From assembly GCA_040360365.1 (NCBI GenBank), contig CP136412.1: a stretch of 64,000 nucleotides of DNA; one strand, given 5' to 3'. Numbering within the stretch: the stretch's first letter is position 1; the number at the start of each line of letters is the position of its first letter. Made by a program: the position numbers and the translations under genes. The notes beneath the pieces were generated by a model. It did not search any database and was not told the origin of the DNA. It saw nothing but the letters and a program-made list of their open reading frames with translations. This stretch comes from Arcanobacterium_A hippocoleae_A. GTDB lineage: Bacteria > Actinomycetota > Actinomycetes > Actinomycetales > Actinomycetaceae. Positions 28,329-37,373 of this stretch are shown piece after piece.

Positions 28329-29393
28329 TTGTTTTGTGGCTGCATTTTTGATTTTTTGCTTGAGTGTATTAACGAAGCTTTATTCAGCGGAGTTCTCTCA
28401 AATCTGTTTTTGACTACAAGTTTTGCTTTGATCTTGGTATTTGCTGGATTTTTTGGATTATTTGGCGATTTGCTCTATATCGTGTTTTATATTGGAGTTT
28501 CGTTTACACAGTATGGTGAGCAGCTAGCTTTCTCGATAATCGGCTTAGCTGTGATTGCAGTAGTGTGGATTGTTAATCGAAACTGGATAATCCCTGCAAC
28601 CCTGTTATTCCTTAGCGTATTAATACTTGATATTTTCCAATCGCCAGATTGGCTTGAAAGTGCTTATGCAGCTATTTTAGTTTTTACCCTGGTGTTTATG
28701 ATTGCGTATGCAATAAGAAATCTTGTAAAGCGAGTACACAATTATGAAGCTAAACTCGTGTCTGAGCGGGAAGAATCTCGGTTAGCGCTTGAAGCAGTTC
28801 GTGCGAACCTTGCTTTGCATTTGCATGATAACGTGGCAAAAGATTTAACACGTGTAATGATTTCTTTGGAGGAGCTTGCAATGAAATATCCAAAGCTCGC
28901 TTCCGATATTTCTCCTATTGAAAATACTGCGCGGAATGCTTCAAGCAGAATCCGTCCGATAATTTTGAATTTGCAATGTGAAGTAAAAGAAACAAGTATT
29001 CAAAAAGCAATTGAAGAATCACAAATGATGTTGCAGGCGCGGGCTTTAGTGCTGAATATAGTTGCGGATTCAGAATTTGAAGTCGGGTTAAAGCGGCAAA
29101 CAGTTTTGATAGCTGCGTTATTTATCCGTGAAACTGCGGCAAATGCACTCAAATACGCTGAACCGAATAGCGAAGTTAGCCTATTTATTGAACGTGATAG
29201 TGAAGAGTTACATTTGACGATGGTGAATGCGATTGCGGAAAAACTTCCGTCGGCACATTTTACAGGCGGTTTCGGGCTGCGGAACTTGCATTCTAAATTC
29301 ATTGAAGAAGGCGGAAAACTTTCATTTACGCGGGATGGAAATCGTTGGGTGATAACCGCAAGTATTGCTGATAAAGGGAAATCTGATGAGTAG
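28329..29393 (+). CDS. Sensor histidine kinase, NarL/DesK (HisKA_3) type
   Basis: Five or six membrane helices in the first 130 residues and no large outer domain, then a coiled linker (VHNYEAKLVSEREESRLALEA). The HisKA_3 box is LALHLHDNVAKDLTRV. The ATPase domain shows an N-box RETAANALKYA and a G-box GGFGLRNLHSKF. It phosphorylates the regulator encoded just after it; the genes overlap. The true start is unclear. The listed TTG has no good ribosome site, and an alternative frame from GTG-ATG at about 28309 (MAGIGFLVLWLHF) would join if the T-runs at 28344-28356 each lack one base. The membrane-only sensor resembles those that detect cell-envelope stress or peptides. Confidence 0.82.
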   Translation: MFCGCIFDFLLECINEALFSGVLSNLFLTTSFALILVFAGFFGLFGDLLYIVFYIGVSFTQYGEQLAFSIIGLAVIAVVWIVNRNWIIPATLLFLSVLILDIFQSPDWLESAYAAILVFTLVFMIAYAIRNLVKRVHNYEAKLVSEREESRLALEAVRANLALHLHDNVAKDLTRVMISLEELAMKYPKLASDISPIENTARNASSRIRPIILNLQCEVKETSIQKAIEESQMMLQARALVLNIVADSEFEVGLKRQTVLIAALFIRETAANALKYAEPNSEVSLFIERDSEELHLTMVNAIAEKLPSAHFTGGFGLRNLHSKFIEEGGKLSFTRDGNRWVITASIADKGKSDE

Positions 29394-30045
29394 TGACATT
29401 CGTATTTTACTTGCTGATGATGATGTGATTGTACGTGAAGGGTTAGCTTCGCTGCTCGATCATCGAGACGGATTAAAAATTGCGGCGACAGCTGAGAATG
29501 GAAAGCAGGTTCTGCAATATTTAGCACACAATAGTGCGGATATAGTTTTACTAGACGTTGATATGCCTGTACTTGATGGAATATCCGCGGCAGCAGAGAT
29601 TCGCAGCAGGTATCCAGATATTGCTGTAATCATGCTTACTGCTTTCGAGCATCAGGAATCTTTAGCGAAATCGTTAGCGTTAAATGTGCGTGGTTTTCTT
29701 ACAAAAGATGTTCCGTCGGCTAAATTAGCGGAACTAATTAAGGAAGCATACGCTGGAAAATCTGTTTTTACCCAACGTCCAACTGATATTCTCACTCACA
29801 GTTATGTCGCCTTAGAAAATAAACAAAGCGAATATCAGGAATTTCGTGAAAAAATCGAATCTTTGCCGCATTATCTTCGGACGGTGTTTGATTTGCTGAT
29901 TCAAGCTATGCCAAATAAAAATATTGCGCGAGAACTTGAAATTACTGAATCTACAGTGCGAACCTATATCACTAAATTGTATTCGGTTACCGGGTGCACT
30001 AATCGCGGCGAACTGACAATCGCCGCAATCAGAGCCGGGTATTAA
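29386..30045 (+). CDS. NarL/FixJ-family response regulator
   Basis: Receiver domain at residues 5-120: DDD pocket, phosphoacceptor Asp in IVLLDVDMP, Thr in IMLTAFEH and Lys in FLTKDVPSAKLAELI. LuxR-type HTH at about 150-215: LPHYLRTVFDLL, NKNIARELEITESTVRTYITKLYSVTGCTNRGEL. The ATG overlaps the kinase stop (GATGAGTAG) behind AAGGGAAA. It is a natural candidate to bind the TCGAT palindromes at both ends of the locus and so control both operons; that is inference. Confidence 0.93.
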   Translation: MSSDIRILLADDDVIVREGLASLLDHRDGLKIAATAENGKQVLQYLAHNSADIVLLDVDMPVLDGISAAAEIRSRYPDIAVIMLTAFEHQESLAKSLALNVRGFLTKDVPSAKLAELIKEAYAGKSVFTQRPTDILTHSYVALENKQSEYQEFREKIESLPHYLRTVFDLLIQAMPNKNIARELEITESTVRTYITKLYSVTGCTNRGELTIAAIRAGY

Positions 30046-30086
30046 CTGTTGATAGTCTTGCAATATATTTGGAACTAACGGAGATA

Positions 30087-30989
30087 TTACTCTTCGACCA
30101 GCTGAAAGTAAGTATCTTCGAGCGACGGGTTCATTGCAATCAACTCTGTAAGAATAACCTTTTCCTGCAAGGCTGCAGCAGATACATTTTCCGGCTTGAT
30201 TCCATTGCCGACGGTAAAGCCGTCACCGGATATGAATTGGGCTTCGGGGTATTTTTGTGCAAGGGCTTGTAAAAGAAGATTCAGCATATCTGGATTCGCC
30301 GTAGTGAAACGGGTTGCGTGCGCAGTAATCGGACGAATCTCGTTAATGCTGCCGCTGAACCGAATTTTACCTTTGCTTAAAACAATCAAATCTGTGGCGA
30401 TCAACGAAACCTCTGAGATGATGTGTGAAGAGATAAGGATGCTCCCGCCATTATTACAATAATCACGTAATTTATCTCGGAGCCAGCGGATCCCCTGCGG
30501 ATCTAAACCGTTCATCGGCTCGTCTAGGATCAGCAGTTTTGGCTCCCCAAGAGTTGCTGCTGCAAGTGCTAATCTTTGCCGCATTCCCAATGAGAGATTT
30601 TTGACGCGAGTTTTTGCCGCTTGTTCTAACCCGACAGAAAACAGAATTTCCTTAATAGCGCTTTGTGAGCTTTTAATACCGAGCAGACTAGTTTGGATTT
30701 TGAGAATGTTTTCGCATGTAAGTCTCTTATCGAGCCAGTCGGGATTAAGCAGGGCGCCTATTTCTTTTACCGGCGGGTTAATATCTGCGATGGTTTTTGA
30801 ATCAACTGTAATTTGACCATTTGACGGCTGAGATAATCCGCAAATAATTCGCATTAAAGAACTTTTACCAGCACCATTCGGACCAAGTAAAGCAGTAATT
30901 GATCCGCTATTTACGCTGAAAGATACGTCTGTTAAGGCGGAGAAACTACCGTATAATTTCGAAACTTTTTGAACGTTGAGAATATTCAT
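30087..30989 (-). CDS. ABC exporter ATP-binding protein (BcrA/CcmA type)
   Basis: Single ABC domain with Walker A GPNGAGKSSL, Q-loop KEIGALLNP, signature LSLGMRQRLALAAAT, Walker B LLILDEPMNGLDP and the switch His in ISSHIISEV. The C-terminal 90-residue tail is the form found in bacitracin and lantibiotic self-protection exporters. It ends 41 bases from the convergent response-regulator gene. Its ATG is at the permease stop (base 30989 shared), so the two are coupled. An immunity or peptide-export role is inferred from type and context. Confidence 0.92.
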   Translation of the reverse strand: MNILNVQKVSKLYGSFSALTDVSFSVNSGSITALLGPNGAGKSSLMRIICGLSQPSNGQITVDSKTIADINPPVKEIGALLNPDWLDKRLTCENILKIQTSLLGIKSSQSAIKEILFSVGLEQAAKTRVKNLSLGMRQRLALAAATLGEPKLLILDEPMNGLDPQGIRWLRDKLRDYCNNGGSILISSHIISEVSLIATDLIVLSKGKIRFSGSINEIRPITAHATRFTTANPDMLNLLLQALAQKYPEAQFISGDGFTVGNGIKPENVSAAALQEKVILTELIAMNPSLEDTYFQLVEE

Positions 30990-31702
30990 TACCGATCACT
31001 CTTTAATCCTAAGTATGCCAAAACTGCTAAGACGCCAATCCATATTGCGAAATATGAATAGGCGATAGCTGCCTGAGAAAAACTTCCAAATGCGAAATTT
31101 ACGGACAGCGTGACGATGGTGTATTGAGACGCGAAAGTGTCAAGACCTTTTCTGATTAGTGAAAGGAAAACTAATACAATCGGTAAAATCCAAATGATTG
31201 ATACATAAAGAGTGAGTGAAAGCGCCGTAGTGCGCCCGATAATTCCAATAGCCGCTCCTACTGCAGAGAAAGCTATCAAAAGTAAAAAGAACCGAATTGC
31301 TATCGGAAAAATAACTTGCGGATTAGCGGCTTCACCATTGCTGACTAGTAGTATTACGCAGCTTTCGGCAAAACAGACAAAGAATATCGTGCACATTATT
31401 GCGGAGGCATAAAGCACTGCGGCCCCAAGAGTCTGCAGCAGCACTATCCTTCTGTTTGGATAACGCAGAAGGTGCAGATAAAGCATTCCTTCCGCACGGA
31501 AACTGGCAATAGCAGCAGTGGTGCAGCATCCGACAAGCATCGGCAATAAATCCAGTATGTGGTTCATTGCAGTAAATGATTTTTCTTGTGTTGTGTATTG
31601 TGCCGTAATAATTAACGAAAATAACAGTAACAGCGCATAGACGATGCGCTGGCTGCGTAAAGACTTTAAATAAATTAATTGTGATTTCATATCAATGTTC
31701 AT
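30989..31702 (-). CDS. ABC-2-type membrane permease
   Basis: Six membrane segments in 237 residues, the layout of ABC-2 exporters. Visible segments are VYALLLLFSLIITAQ, LLPMLVGCCTTAAIASF, VLYASAIMCTIFFVCF, FFLLLIAFSAVGAAIGIIG, LYVSIIWILPIVLVFLSLI and FAIWIGVLAVLAYLGL. It is likely the partner of the ATPase that follows. No strong ribosome site precedes the ATG, but the ATG overlaps the stop of a short open frame upstream (AAATGA), so it is probably translated by coupling. Confidence 0.85.
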   Translation of the reverse strand: MNIDMKSQLIYLKSLRSQRIVYALLLLFSLIITAQYTTQEKSFTAMNHILDLLPMLVGCCTTAAIASFRAEGMLYLHLLRYPNRRIVLLQTLGAAVLYASAIMCTIFFVCFAESCVILLVSNGEAANPQVIFPIAIRFFLLLIAFSAVGAAIGIIGRTTALSLTLYVSIIWILPIVLVFLSLIRKGLDTFASQYTIVTLSVNFAFGSFSQAAIAYSYFAIWIGVLAVLAYLGLKSDR

Positions 31703-31770
31703 TTAGATACAGACAATTTAATGTGCTTGTCTTTTGGCTTTTTGCCGGAGATCAGGGCGCCGACTATCAA
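31699..31770 (-). CDS. Possible tiny membrane peptide ahead of the permease
   Basis: An open frame in phase with the upstream 93-residue gene, beyond its TAA. It reads SGAIILALTLIVGALISGKK and PKDKHIKLSVSK and ends in a TGA that overlaps the permease ATG (ATGA), a typical coupled junction. The frame has no ATG. A TTG at 31770 is possible. A GGAG lies near 31794, which would fit a start around ATAATACTT if one base is miscalled. It is one hydrophobic helix plus a basic tail. It may be a real short gene or the continuation of the upstream protein. Confidence 0.35.
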   Translation of the reverse strand: MIVGALISGKKPKDKHIKLSVSK

Positions 31771-31797
31771 AGTTAAAGCAAGTATTATTGCTCCAGA

Positions 31798-32079
31798 TTA
31801 TTTTTTACTTTCTCTTTTCTTGCGGATATCTTCTCCGAATCCTGCAACAACCAGGAGAATGAAGAATCCTAACAAGATCATCAGATAATCTCTGATTTCA
31901 TGAAGATTGTTGCTAATTGCAAAGAAAACGCAAGCAATCAGCCATATTAAGGGGATGACAAATTTTTGCCAAAGGTGGTGGGAAAAGAATCCAATTGCGA
32001 ACTGAATCGCAAAGAAGATTAAAGCAGCTCCAGCCAGCACGGCAGATAGCGCGGATGCAGACAGATTCAGAAAATTCAT
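31798..32079 (-). CDS. Small three-helix membrane protein
   Basis: 93 residues with hydrophobic stretches at about 10-30, 38-57 and 64-82 and a charged tail (FGEDIRKKRESKK). The ATG has AAAGG upstream. It is the first gene of the reverse operon with the ABC permease and ATPase. Small membrane proteins in such operons can be immunity or accessory factors; no family is recognised. Confidence 0.6.
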   Translation of the reverse strand: MNFLNLSASALSAVLAGAALIFFAIQFAIGFFSHHLWQKFVIPLIWLIACVFFAISNNLHEIRDYLMILLGFFILLVVAGFGEDIRKKRESKK

Positions 32080-32659
32080 TGCTAACCTTTAATATTAGAA
32101 GGCGCGGCAGAGAAATCTAGCCGTTCCAGTACTGTGCTATTGACCATTAGGTACCTATAGCGCGCTTAACTTGGTTGAAAATCCATTCGAGAATTTTTCC
32201 TTTATTATTCCAGCAGCATTTAATTGCGATGCTGCCATATTTTGCTACTAATTGAATTAGGCGAAAAATGCCCCCATTTTAATCTTCTTTTGTTTCGATT
32301 TTATTGACGCAATTTGCGTCTCTTTAAGGAAAACACTTTTCTCAATTCGATGTAAGTCGATCTTTATCGATGTATTACCTCGATTTTTATCGAGGCGGTG
32401 TTATTGACTTTATGGGAGAGGCGATATTCGTGCTATTCACGCTCTGCGCGGAAAATCATTCTTCAGTCTGCGGATTTTCTGCGGTAGTTCGTTAGACTTA
32501 CATCTAAGTAGAAGGTTTCTACCTGTTAGCTTCCTAATTGTGTTTCGTCTATAAATCAAGAAATACGAAGATCAAGCTAGGTTCTAACCTGTGATGGTAC
32601 CGTCGTATGCATTTTTTGGAAGAATATCGAGTGCGGCGGCGTGTGACTAAAGGAGAATA
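32080..32659. other. 580-base divergent control region
   Basis: Between the reverse exporter operon and the forward Bax-inhibitor gene. It is AT-rich and carries the double palindrome at 32357-32395; no gene is seen. Its first 250 bases presumably hold the exporter promoter. Confidence 0.5.
32347..32395. promoter_or_regulatory. Pair of TCGAT palindromes, right end of peptide/TCS locus
   Basis: TCGATCTTTATCGA at 32357-32370 and CCTCGATTTTTATCGAGG at 32378-32395, whose starts are about two helical turns apart, with a further half site TTCGAT at 32347-32352. It is the mirror of the site near 27887 and lies about 280 bases upstream of the first gene of the reverse exporter operon. Confidence 0.65.
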
Positions 32660-33489
32660 ATGAGCAACCCAGTAATGGAGCGCAACCCGTACTTCAAAGC
32701 GGGGGCTGCGCGGCCAAATCAGTTTAATCAAACTCAATACCAGACAGATTACTCCGCACAGTATGCTCCGCAAGGATATGCGGCAGAGCAGAGTGCGTTT
32801 GTGGTGCAGCCGGAAGCGGAACGCATGACCTATCGTGATGCGATGAACAAGACAGCAATACTGCTTGGGACCACACTTGCTGCCGGTATCGCAGCAGTAC
32901 TGCTTTTCCGCCGGCATTACTAAGCGCTCTGGCAATTGGCGGTTCGCTGATTGCATTTGTTGTCGGTATGGTGATTGCGGTTAAACGGGTAGTACCAGCT
33001 GGATTAGCGCTTGCATATGCAGCGCTTGAAGGTGTTGCATTGGGAGCTATCACTCGTTTCGTTGATATCTACATTCCAGGCGTCGCATTTCAAACGATTG
33101 TTGCAACGGCAGTAATCGTAGCCGTATGCCTTGGTCTGCATTATTCCGGTGCAGTGCGCACAAGCTCCCGCGGTATGAAATTCGTAATAGTTGTTGCGCT
33201 CGGCGGAATCATCTTCTCATTTGTGAATCTTGGCGTGATGCTGTTCGGCGGGCAAAATCTGCGTCTGGTCACGGTAGCAGGTATCCCGCTTGGTCTGCTG
33301 CTTGGCGTGCTCATGCTTTTTGTTGCCGCATATATGCTGATTGCAGACTTTGAACAAGTGCAGTACGCCGTAGAAAATCAGGCTCCAAAAGGATTTGCTT
33401 GGACCTGCGCAATCGCAATCGTAATGACGATTCTCTGGATTTATGTTGAAGTGCTGCGGATTCTGATGATTTTCTATTCAGATCGTTAA
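32660..33489 (+). CDS. Bax inhibitor-1/YccA-family membrane protein (frame broken once)
   Basis: Actinobacterial BI-1-like protein with a Gln/Tyr-rich soluble N-terminus (about 65 residues) and seven membrane helices. It ends in the family-typical DFEQVQYAVENQAPKGFAW segment. The frame breaks at TTTT 32904-32907. One added T replaces the stop after LLFRRHY with LLFPPALLSALAIGGSLIAFVVG. GGAGAATA precedes the ATG. Function in bacteria is poorly known; in other organisms the fold is a pH-sensitive calcium leak channel. It is not clearly part of the adjacent peptide locus. Confidence 0.87.
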
Positions 33490-33544
33490 TACAAAATTAA
33501 CGACGGCTGTGCGATGCTGCAAGGATACCGTCAATCATCGAAAC

Positions 33545-33597
33545 AAATGGATTCGAGGTTCGTGAAATACAAATTTGCGAACCCCGAATCCATTTTT
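33545..33597 (+). terminator. Terminator after the BI-1 gene
   Basis: ATGGATTCGAGGTTCG pairs with GCGAACCCCGAATCCAT (two-base bulge), followed by TTTTTAG. A strong intrinsic terminator. Confidence 0.8.
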
Positions 33598-33657
33598 AGT
33601 TTCAATTCGAAATTGCTTCGAAACGGCTTCGAAGCAAAGCAAGCAATAGCGTTACGG

Positions 33658-33687
33658 CGGAATTGCAGTTCTTTTGCTGCAATTCCG
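33658..33687 (-). terminator. Hairpin downstream of FKBP
   Basis: Perfect arms CGGAATTGCAG / CTGCAATTCCG around an eight-base loop, 88 bases beyond the FKBP stop on the minus strand. There is no clear U-tract. Confidence 0.45.
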
Positions 33688-33774
33688 GACGCGAATTAAT
33701 TAGGCTGGGTGTTAATCAGGCTGGGCGTACACACAACCGGAGAATATAAGTTTGGGAGGTGTGTTTTCTCGTGT

Positions 33775-34179
33775 TTAGTGTGCGCCAACAATATCTACTA
33801 CAAACACAAGCGTATCCGTACCGGAAATACCTGCGCGCGGATTGCCGTTTTCGCCGTATCCCTTATTCGGCGGAACTGAAATCACCAGACGGGAACCGAT
33901 TTGCTTCCCGACAAGCGCTTGATCCCATCCCTGAATTACCATCCCAACTCCAATCGGAAAGCGCGACGGTTCGCCGCGATAATACGAGGAATCAAAGATT
34001 TCGCCCGCCCAAATCTGCCCGTGGTAGTTCACTTCGATTTCTTGACCAGCACGCACAACAGCGCCGGTTCCTGCTTCAAGTACTTCCACACGCAGCCCTT
34101 TCGGTGCTGGTTCTTCAGGAAAAGTAAGCGTTGGGGTATCGCCAAACTTGCCGCTAACTTTCGGCATCGTAACTTCCAT
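33775..34179 (-). CDS. FKBP-type peptidyl-prolyl isomerase
   Basis: One FKBP domain without a signal peptide: LEAGTGAVVRAGQEIEVNYHGQ, FDSSYYRGEPSRFPIGVGMVIQGWDQALVGKQIGSRLVISVPPNKGYGENG, then GTDTLVFVVDIVG. The active-site Tyr, Phe/Asp, Val-Ile and Trp positions are present. About 134 residues, cytoplasmic. The ATG at 34179 has GGAGG seven bases upstream and is preferred over 34191. Single gene unit. Confidence 0.93.
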   Translation of the reverse strand: MEVTMPKVSGKFGDTPTLTFPEEPAPKGLRVEVLEAGTGAVVRAGQEIEVNYHGQIWAGEIFDSSYYRGEPSRFPIGVGMVIQGWDQALVGKQIGSRLVISVPPNKGYGENGNPRAGISGTDTLVFVVDIVGAH

Positions 34180-34251
34180 TATTGCCTCCATGAGGTTCTG
34201 CTGAATAAACTCAGCGGTCGAAAACGTTCAGTATAAGTTTATCCTTCGCAT

Positions 34252-34297
34252 CAGCAGGATTGGCAACATGTGCAGCGTCAAGCTGCTAATCCTGCTG
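34252..34297. terminator. 10-bp hairpin between msrA and FKBP
   Basis: CAGCAGGATT (34252-34261) pairs with AATCCTGCTG (34288-34297). On the plus strand it is followed by TCTTTTGCG. It may end msrA transcription on the minus strand, where the U-tract is poor. Confidence 0.45.
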
Positions 34298-34341
34298 TCT
34301 TTTGCGCAAGTAATACAAAAATTCGTAATACAAATCGGAGA

Positions 34342-35013
34342 TTAATTATCCAGGTGCAGCGGTCCGGCGCCGGGAATCGGGCAGGCGATGCCTGACGCAC
34401 TGTGACAGCGGTATCCGTCGGGATTTTTCTTTAAATACTGCTGATGTGAATCCTCAGCCGGAAAGAAAATTGCAGTTCCTGGACTGTGGATTTCTGTTGC
34501 GATTTCACCTTTCGCATGTTTTGAAAGCACATGCTGGTAGGATTCCTTTAACTCGTTGGCTACCGCAAATTGTGAATCTGCGGTGGTGAAAATTGCTGAT
34601 CGGTATTGTGTGCCGATATCATTGCCCTGCCGATTTTGCGAGGTTGGATCGTGACATTCAAAGAAAGTCTTTAGAATTTCTCCTGTTGAAATCTGTTTTG
34701 GATTGTAAACTACGCGGACTGTTTCGGTGTGTCCGGTGAGACCAGTGCAAACTTCTTCGTAAGTCGGGTTTGGTGTGTATCCGCCCATGAATCCAACAGC
34801 CGTCGTAGTTACGCCATCCATCTCCCAATAGATTTCTTCCACTCCCCAGTAACAGCCGGCAGCAAGAAAGATAACTTCATGGCCGTCGGGACGGCTAAGA
34901 ATATCGGATCCATTAACTGCGTGAGGCGCAGGTTGGGAAAGAACTGGCTCACTGCGTCCAGGAAGCGCTGCTTCAGGTGTGACCATTTCTGGGGGTTTGC
35001 GGAAAATGAACAT
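34342..35013 (-). CDS. msrA: Peptide methionine sulfoxide reductase A
   Basis: Repairs methionine-S-sulfoxide. The catalytic motif GCYWGVEE (GCFWG in most, with Tyr in place of Phe) is at about residues 53-60. It is followed by GFMGGYTPNPTYEEVCTGLTGHTETVRVVY, HDPTSQNRQGNDIGTQYRSAIF and the C-terminal FPAEDSHQQYLKKNPDGY. The ATG at 35013 is preferred because GGAAG lies upstream; the frame is open to 35055. A C-terminal Cys (GIACPIPG) may be the resolving Cys. Confidence 0.95.
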   Translation of the reverse strand: MFIFRKPPEMVTPEAALPGRSEPVLSQPAPHAVNGSDILSRPDGHEVIFLAAGCYWGVEEIYWEMDGVTTTAVGFMGGYTPNPTYEEVCTGLTGHTETVRVVYNPKQISTGEILKTFFECHDPTSQNRQGNDIGTQYRSAIFTTADSQFAVANELKESYQHVLSKHAKGEIATEIHSPGTAIFFPAEDSHQQYLKKNPDGYRCHSASGIACPIPGAGPLHLDN

Positions 35014-35154
35014 GGTACTTCCAATTCTCTGGTTGAATTTTCTTATCGAATTCACTGGTTGATTTTCATATCGGAAGAAAAATCCTGAACTCGCATTTCA
35101 ACGTATTGTAATGATTTTTCGGGGAGAGGAGAATCTGCAAAGGAGGGAAGCTTC

Positions 35155-35190
35155 TGCGGGACGGACTGCTGGCAGCTGCTCCGCCCCGCA
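35155..35190 (-). terminator. Hairpin after greA
   Basis: TGCGGGACGGA / TCCGCCCCGCA, 11 bp with one mismatch, 17 bases beyond the greA stop on the minus strand. The T-run is weak. Confidence 0.5.
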
Positions 35191-35206
35191 AATCTCTTAA
35201 AGCGGC

Positions 35207-35679
35207 CTAAACTGTTTCAATATTTAGGACTTCCACTTGGAATTCTTTGCCATTAGGTGCGATATATGAGGTTTTGTCGCCGACTTTTAATCCAAGAATC
35301 GCTGCGCCGAGCGGAGCTGTTTGCGGATAGACATCAATGTCAATATCTGCAGCTGCTTCACGGGCTCCGAGCATAAAACGTTTTTGTTCTCATTCACCTG
35401 TGCGGTGATGATTAGTCCTGGCGCCACATTTTCGGTGTTAGTTGGGTTTTCTCCAACTTCGGCATGGTCCAGCAGGTAGGTTAGTTCCTGAATCCGCCCT
35501 TCCATCTTCGACTGCTCTTCACGTGCAGCATGGTATCCGCCGTTTTCCGAAAGATCTCCCTCTGAGCGTGCTGCTTCGATTCGTTCCGCAATTTCGGTAC
35601 GGCCGGTGGTTTTTAAAGTCTCAAGTTCTTTTGCGAGACGTTCATAGCTTTCTTTGGAAAGCCAGGTGCTTTCTGCCAT
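35207..35679 (-). CDS. greA: Transcription elongation factor GreA (frame broken once)
   Basis: Rescues backtracked RNA polymerase. The N-terminal coiled coil (LSKESYERLAKELETLKTTGR, IEAARSEGDLSENGGYHAAREEQSKMEGRI) carries the acidic DLSEN tip. The frame breaks at the T5 run 35381-35385 (A5 on the coding strand). One added base gives NENKKRFMLGAREA and the normal C-terminal domain (APLGAAILGLKVGDKTSY), ending at 35207 after about 157 residues. It lies upstream of and divergent from mca, a common actinobacterial neighbourhood. Confidence 0.92.
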
Positions 35680-36337
35680 ATTCTACTCCTATAAATGACG
35701 TTAACCGCCCCGTGCAGCAAATCAATTGACAGTGCTCGGAACGGCAATTGTAAAAGTTTATCGTATCGGTGCTCAAGCTTAATCTGCTGCGAGTTTATTT
35801 TTCGATTATACCGACGTGTAAACATAAATACGCCGTAGCGAAAAATCTCGCACCAAATTCAATTTCGCCATATCGACTCAAGATTGATCTGCTAATAGCC
35901 CGAGTATCGCGGCGGATGACGGCGTGCTACTGCGGCGGAATATTCATTTAGTAAGCCGGAGCTTTAGATGAGATGAGTCTATCTTAAGTTTTGGATTGTG
36001 CAGAGCCGTGTCCGCAGTTTTTCCTGCACGCGAAAATTTTGTGGTTTCCCGACGTGTTTATGTTTTCACGATTTCCATATTTCGTGTTTAGTGTGCGCAT
36101 ATTTCATGTTTTTCATGTCTGCTGCGCGGCAGTTCACCGGTGGAATCGTTTCTGTGAAATGTGTTTTATCCGGAAAATATTTGCAGGATTGGAGCGGCAG
36201 ACTGGCGTAAAGTTGGATCCCGCATTCAAAGGTAGTTTAATTATAAATTAAAATGGAGTAGGGTTGGATAGAAAACATTCACATCGAAACTAGCTGAATG
36301 TTTGGAATAGCTGCATTTCGGGGAGAGGAGGAAGCAG
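35680..36337. other. 658-base gap between greA and mca
   Basis: No convincing gene. A 70-86 residue Phe/Cys-rich open frame at 35991-36251 lacks a ribosome site and coding character and is not called. GGAGAGGAGGAAG just before 36338 is the mca ribosome site. Confidence 0.5.
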
Positions 36338-37218
36338 ATGGAAGAACGCCGCTTGATGGCAGTGCACGCGCATCCTGATGATGAATCATCAAAAGGAGCG
36401 GGCATGACAGCAAAATATGCACAAGCCGGGCGCGTATGCGTAGTTACCTGCACCGGCGGTGAACGCGGCGATATACTCAACCCGAATCTTGCCGATATTC
36501 CGGAAGTGTACAAAAAATTTGTGATATCCGGCGCCGCGAAATGAAAGCAGCGGCTAATTGTCTCGGAATCGAGCATGTTTGGCTCGGATTCGAAGATTCT
36601 GGTTTTCCAGATTTGAATGCGGCTTCACCGCAGAAATTGCCGAAAGGTTGTTTTGCAGATTTGCCGTTGAAAGAACCAGTGGCGAAGCTTGTAACACAGA
36701 TTCGCCGGTTCCGTCCGCAAGTTCTCACGTGTTATGACGAAAATGGCGGATATCCGCATCCTGATCATATTCGTGCTCATCAGACAGCGCTTGCCAGTGT
36801 TGCCGCTGCAGCTGATCCGGAATTTTCTCCTGCCGATGGTGAACCATGGAAAATTTCGAAAGTCTATTACGATGTTACCTTTTCCATTCCGCGGATGACT
36901 GCTCTCGATGGAGCAATGCGGGCTTGCGGGCTTGAATCGAATTTAATCGATTGGCGGAAACATGAGAAATTACAGCGCAGCAAGGTTTCGCATGCGAAGA
37001 TTAATGTTGCCGATTTCTTCCCGCAGCGCGACAGCGCACTTCGGGCGCACCAGACCCAAATAGATCCGGATGGATTCTTCTTTAGTGTTCCGCGCAGCAT
37101 TGAAGCAGCTGTCTGGCCATGGGAAGAATTCTTTCTGGCACAAAGCGCCGTTGGAATGCCGCAATATGAAGAACACGACCTCTTTGAACGGATTCCCGGA
37201 GTAGCAATACTGCCTTAG
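36338..37218 (+). CDS. mca: Mycothiol S-conjugate amidase Mca (frame broken once)
   Basis: Zinc-dependent LmbE/PIG-L-fold amidase that cleaves mycothiol conjugates for detoxification. Zinc ligands are in HAHPDDESSKG (residues 10-14) and HPDHI (His in GGYPHPDHIRAH). GERGDILNPNLADIPE and TCYDENGGYPHPD are typical of Mca. The frame breaks at the A6 run 36512-36517. One added A gives VYKKICDIRRREMKAAANCLG, so the two parts are one 293-residue protein. Mycothiol is restricted to Actinobacteria, so this gene is a good lineage marker. The closely related MshB deacetylase is less likely given the greA/hlyIII/uppS neighbours. Confidence 0.9.
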
Positions 37219-37323
37219 CTTTTATAAACAATAAAGTTTGGGAAACCGCAGGCAAATAAATATTATGAAACAGCAAAAAATAACTGCAGCGAAGCAAGCG
37301 CACTTGCGGCAGGGCGGCAGCCG

Positions 37324-37358
37324 TGAATATCGATTATGAATATCGATTATGAATATCG
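37324..37358. repeat. Tandem repeat, period 13
   Basis: GAATATCGATTAT repeated about 2.6 times in the convergent gap between mca and the hemolysin III gene. Confidence 0.8.
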
Positions 37359-37373
37359 CACGGCGCCTTAACC

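Noticed and set aside
35991..36251. Phe/Cys-rich frame upstream of mca
   Set aside because: No ribosome site, odd composition, and an overlapping frame of similar size; reads as chance in an AT-rich gap.
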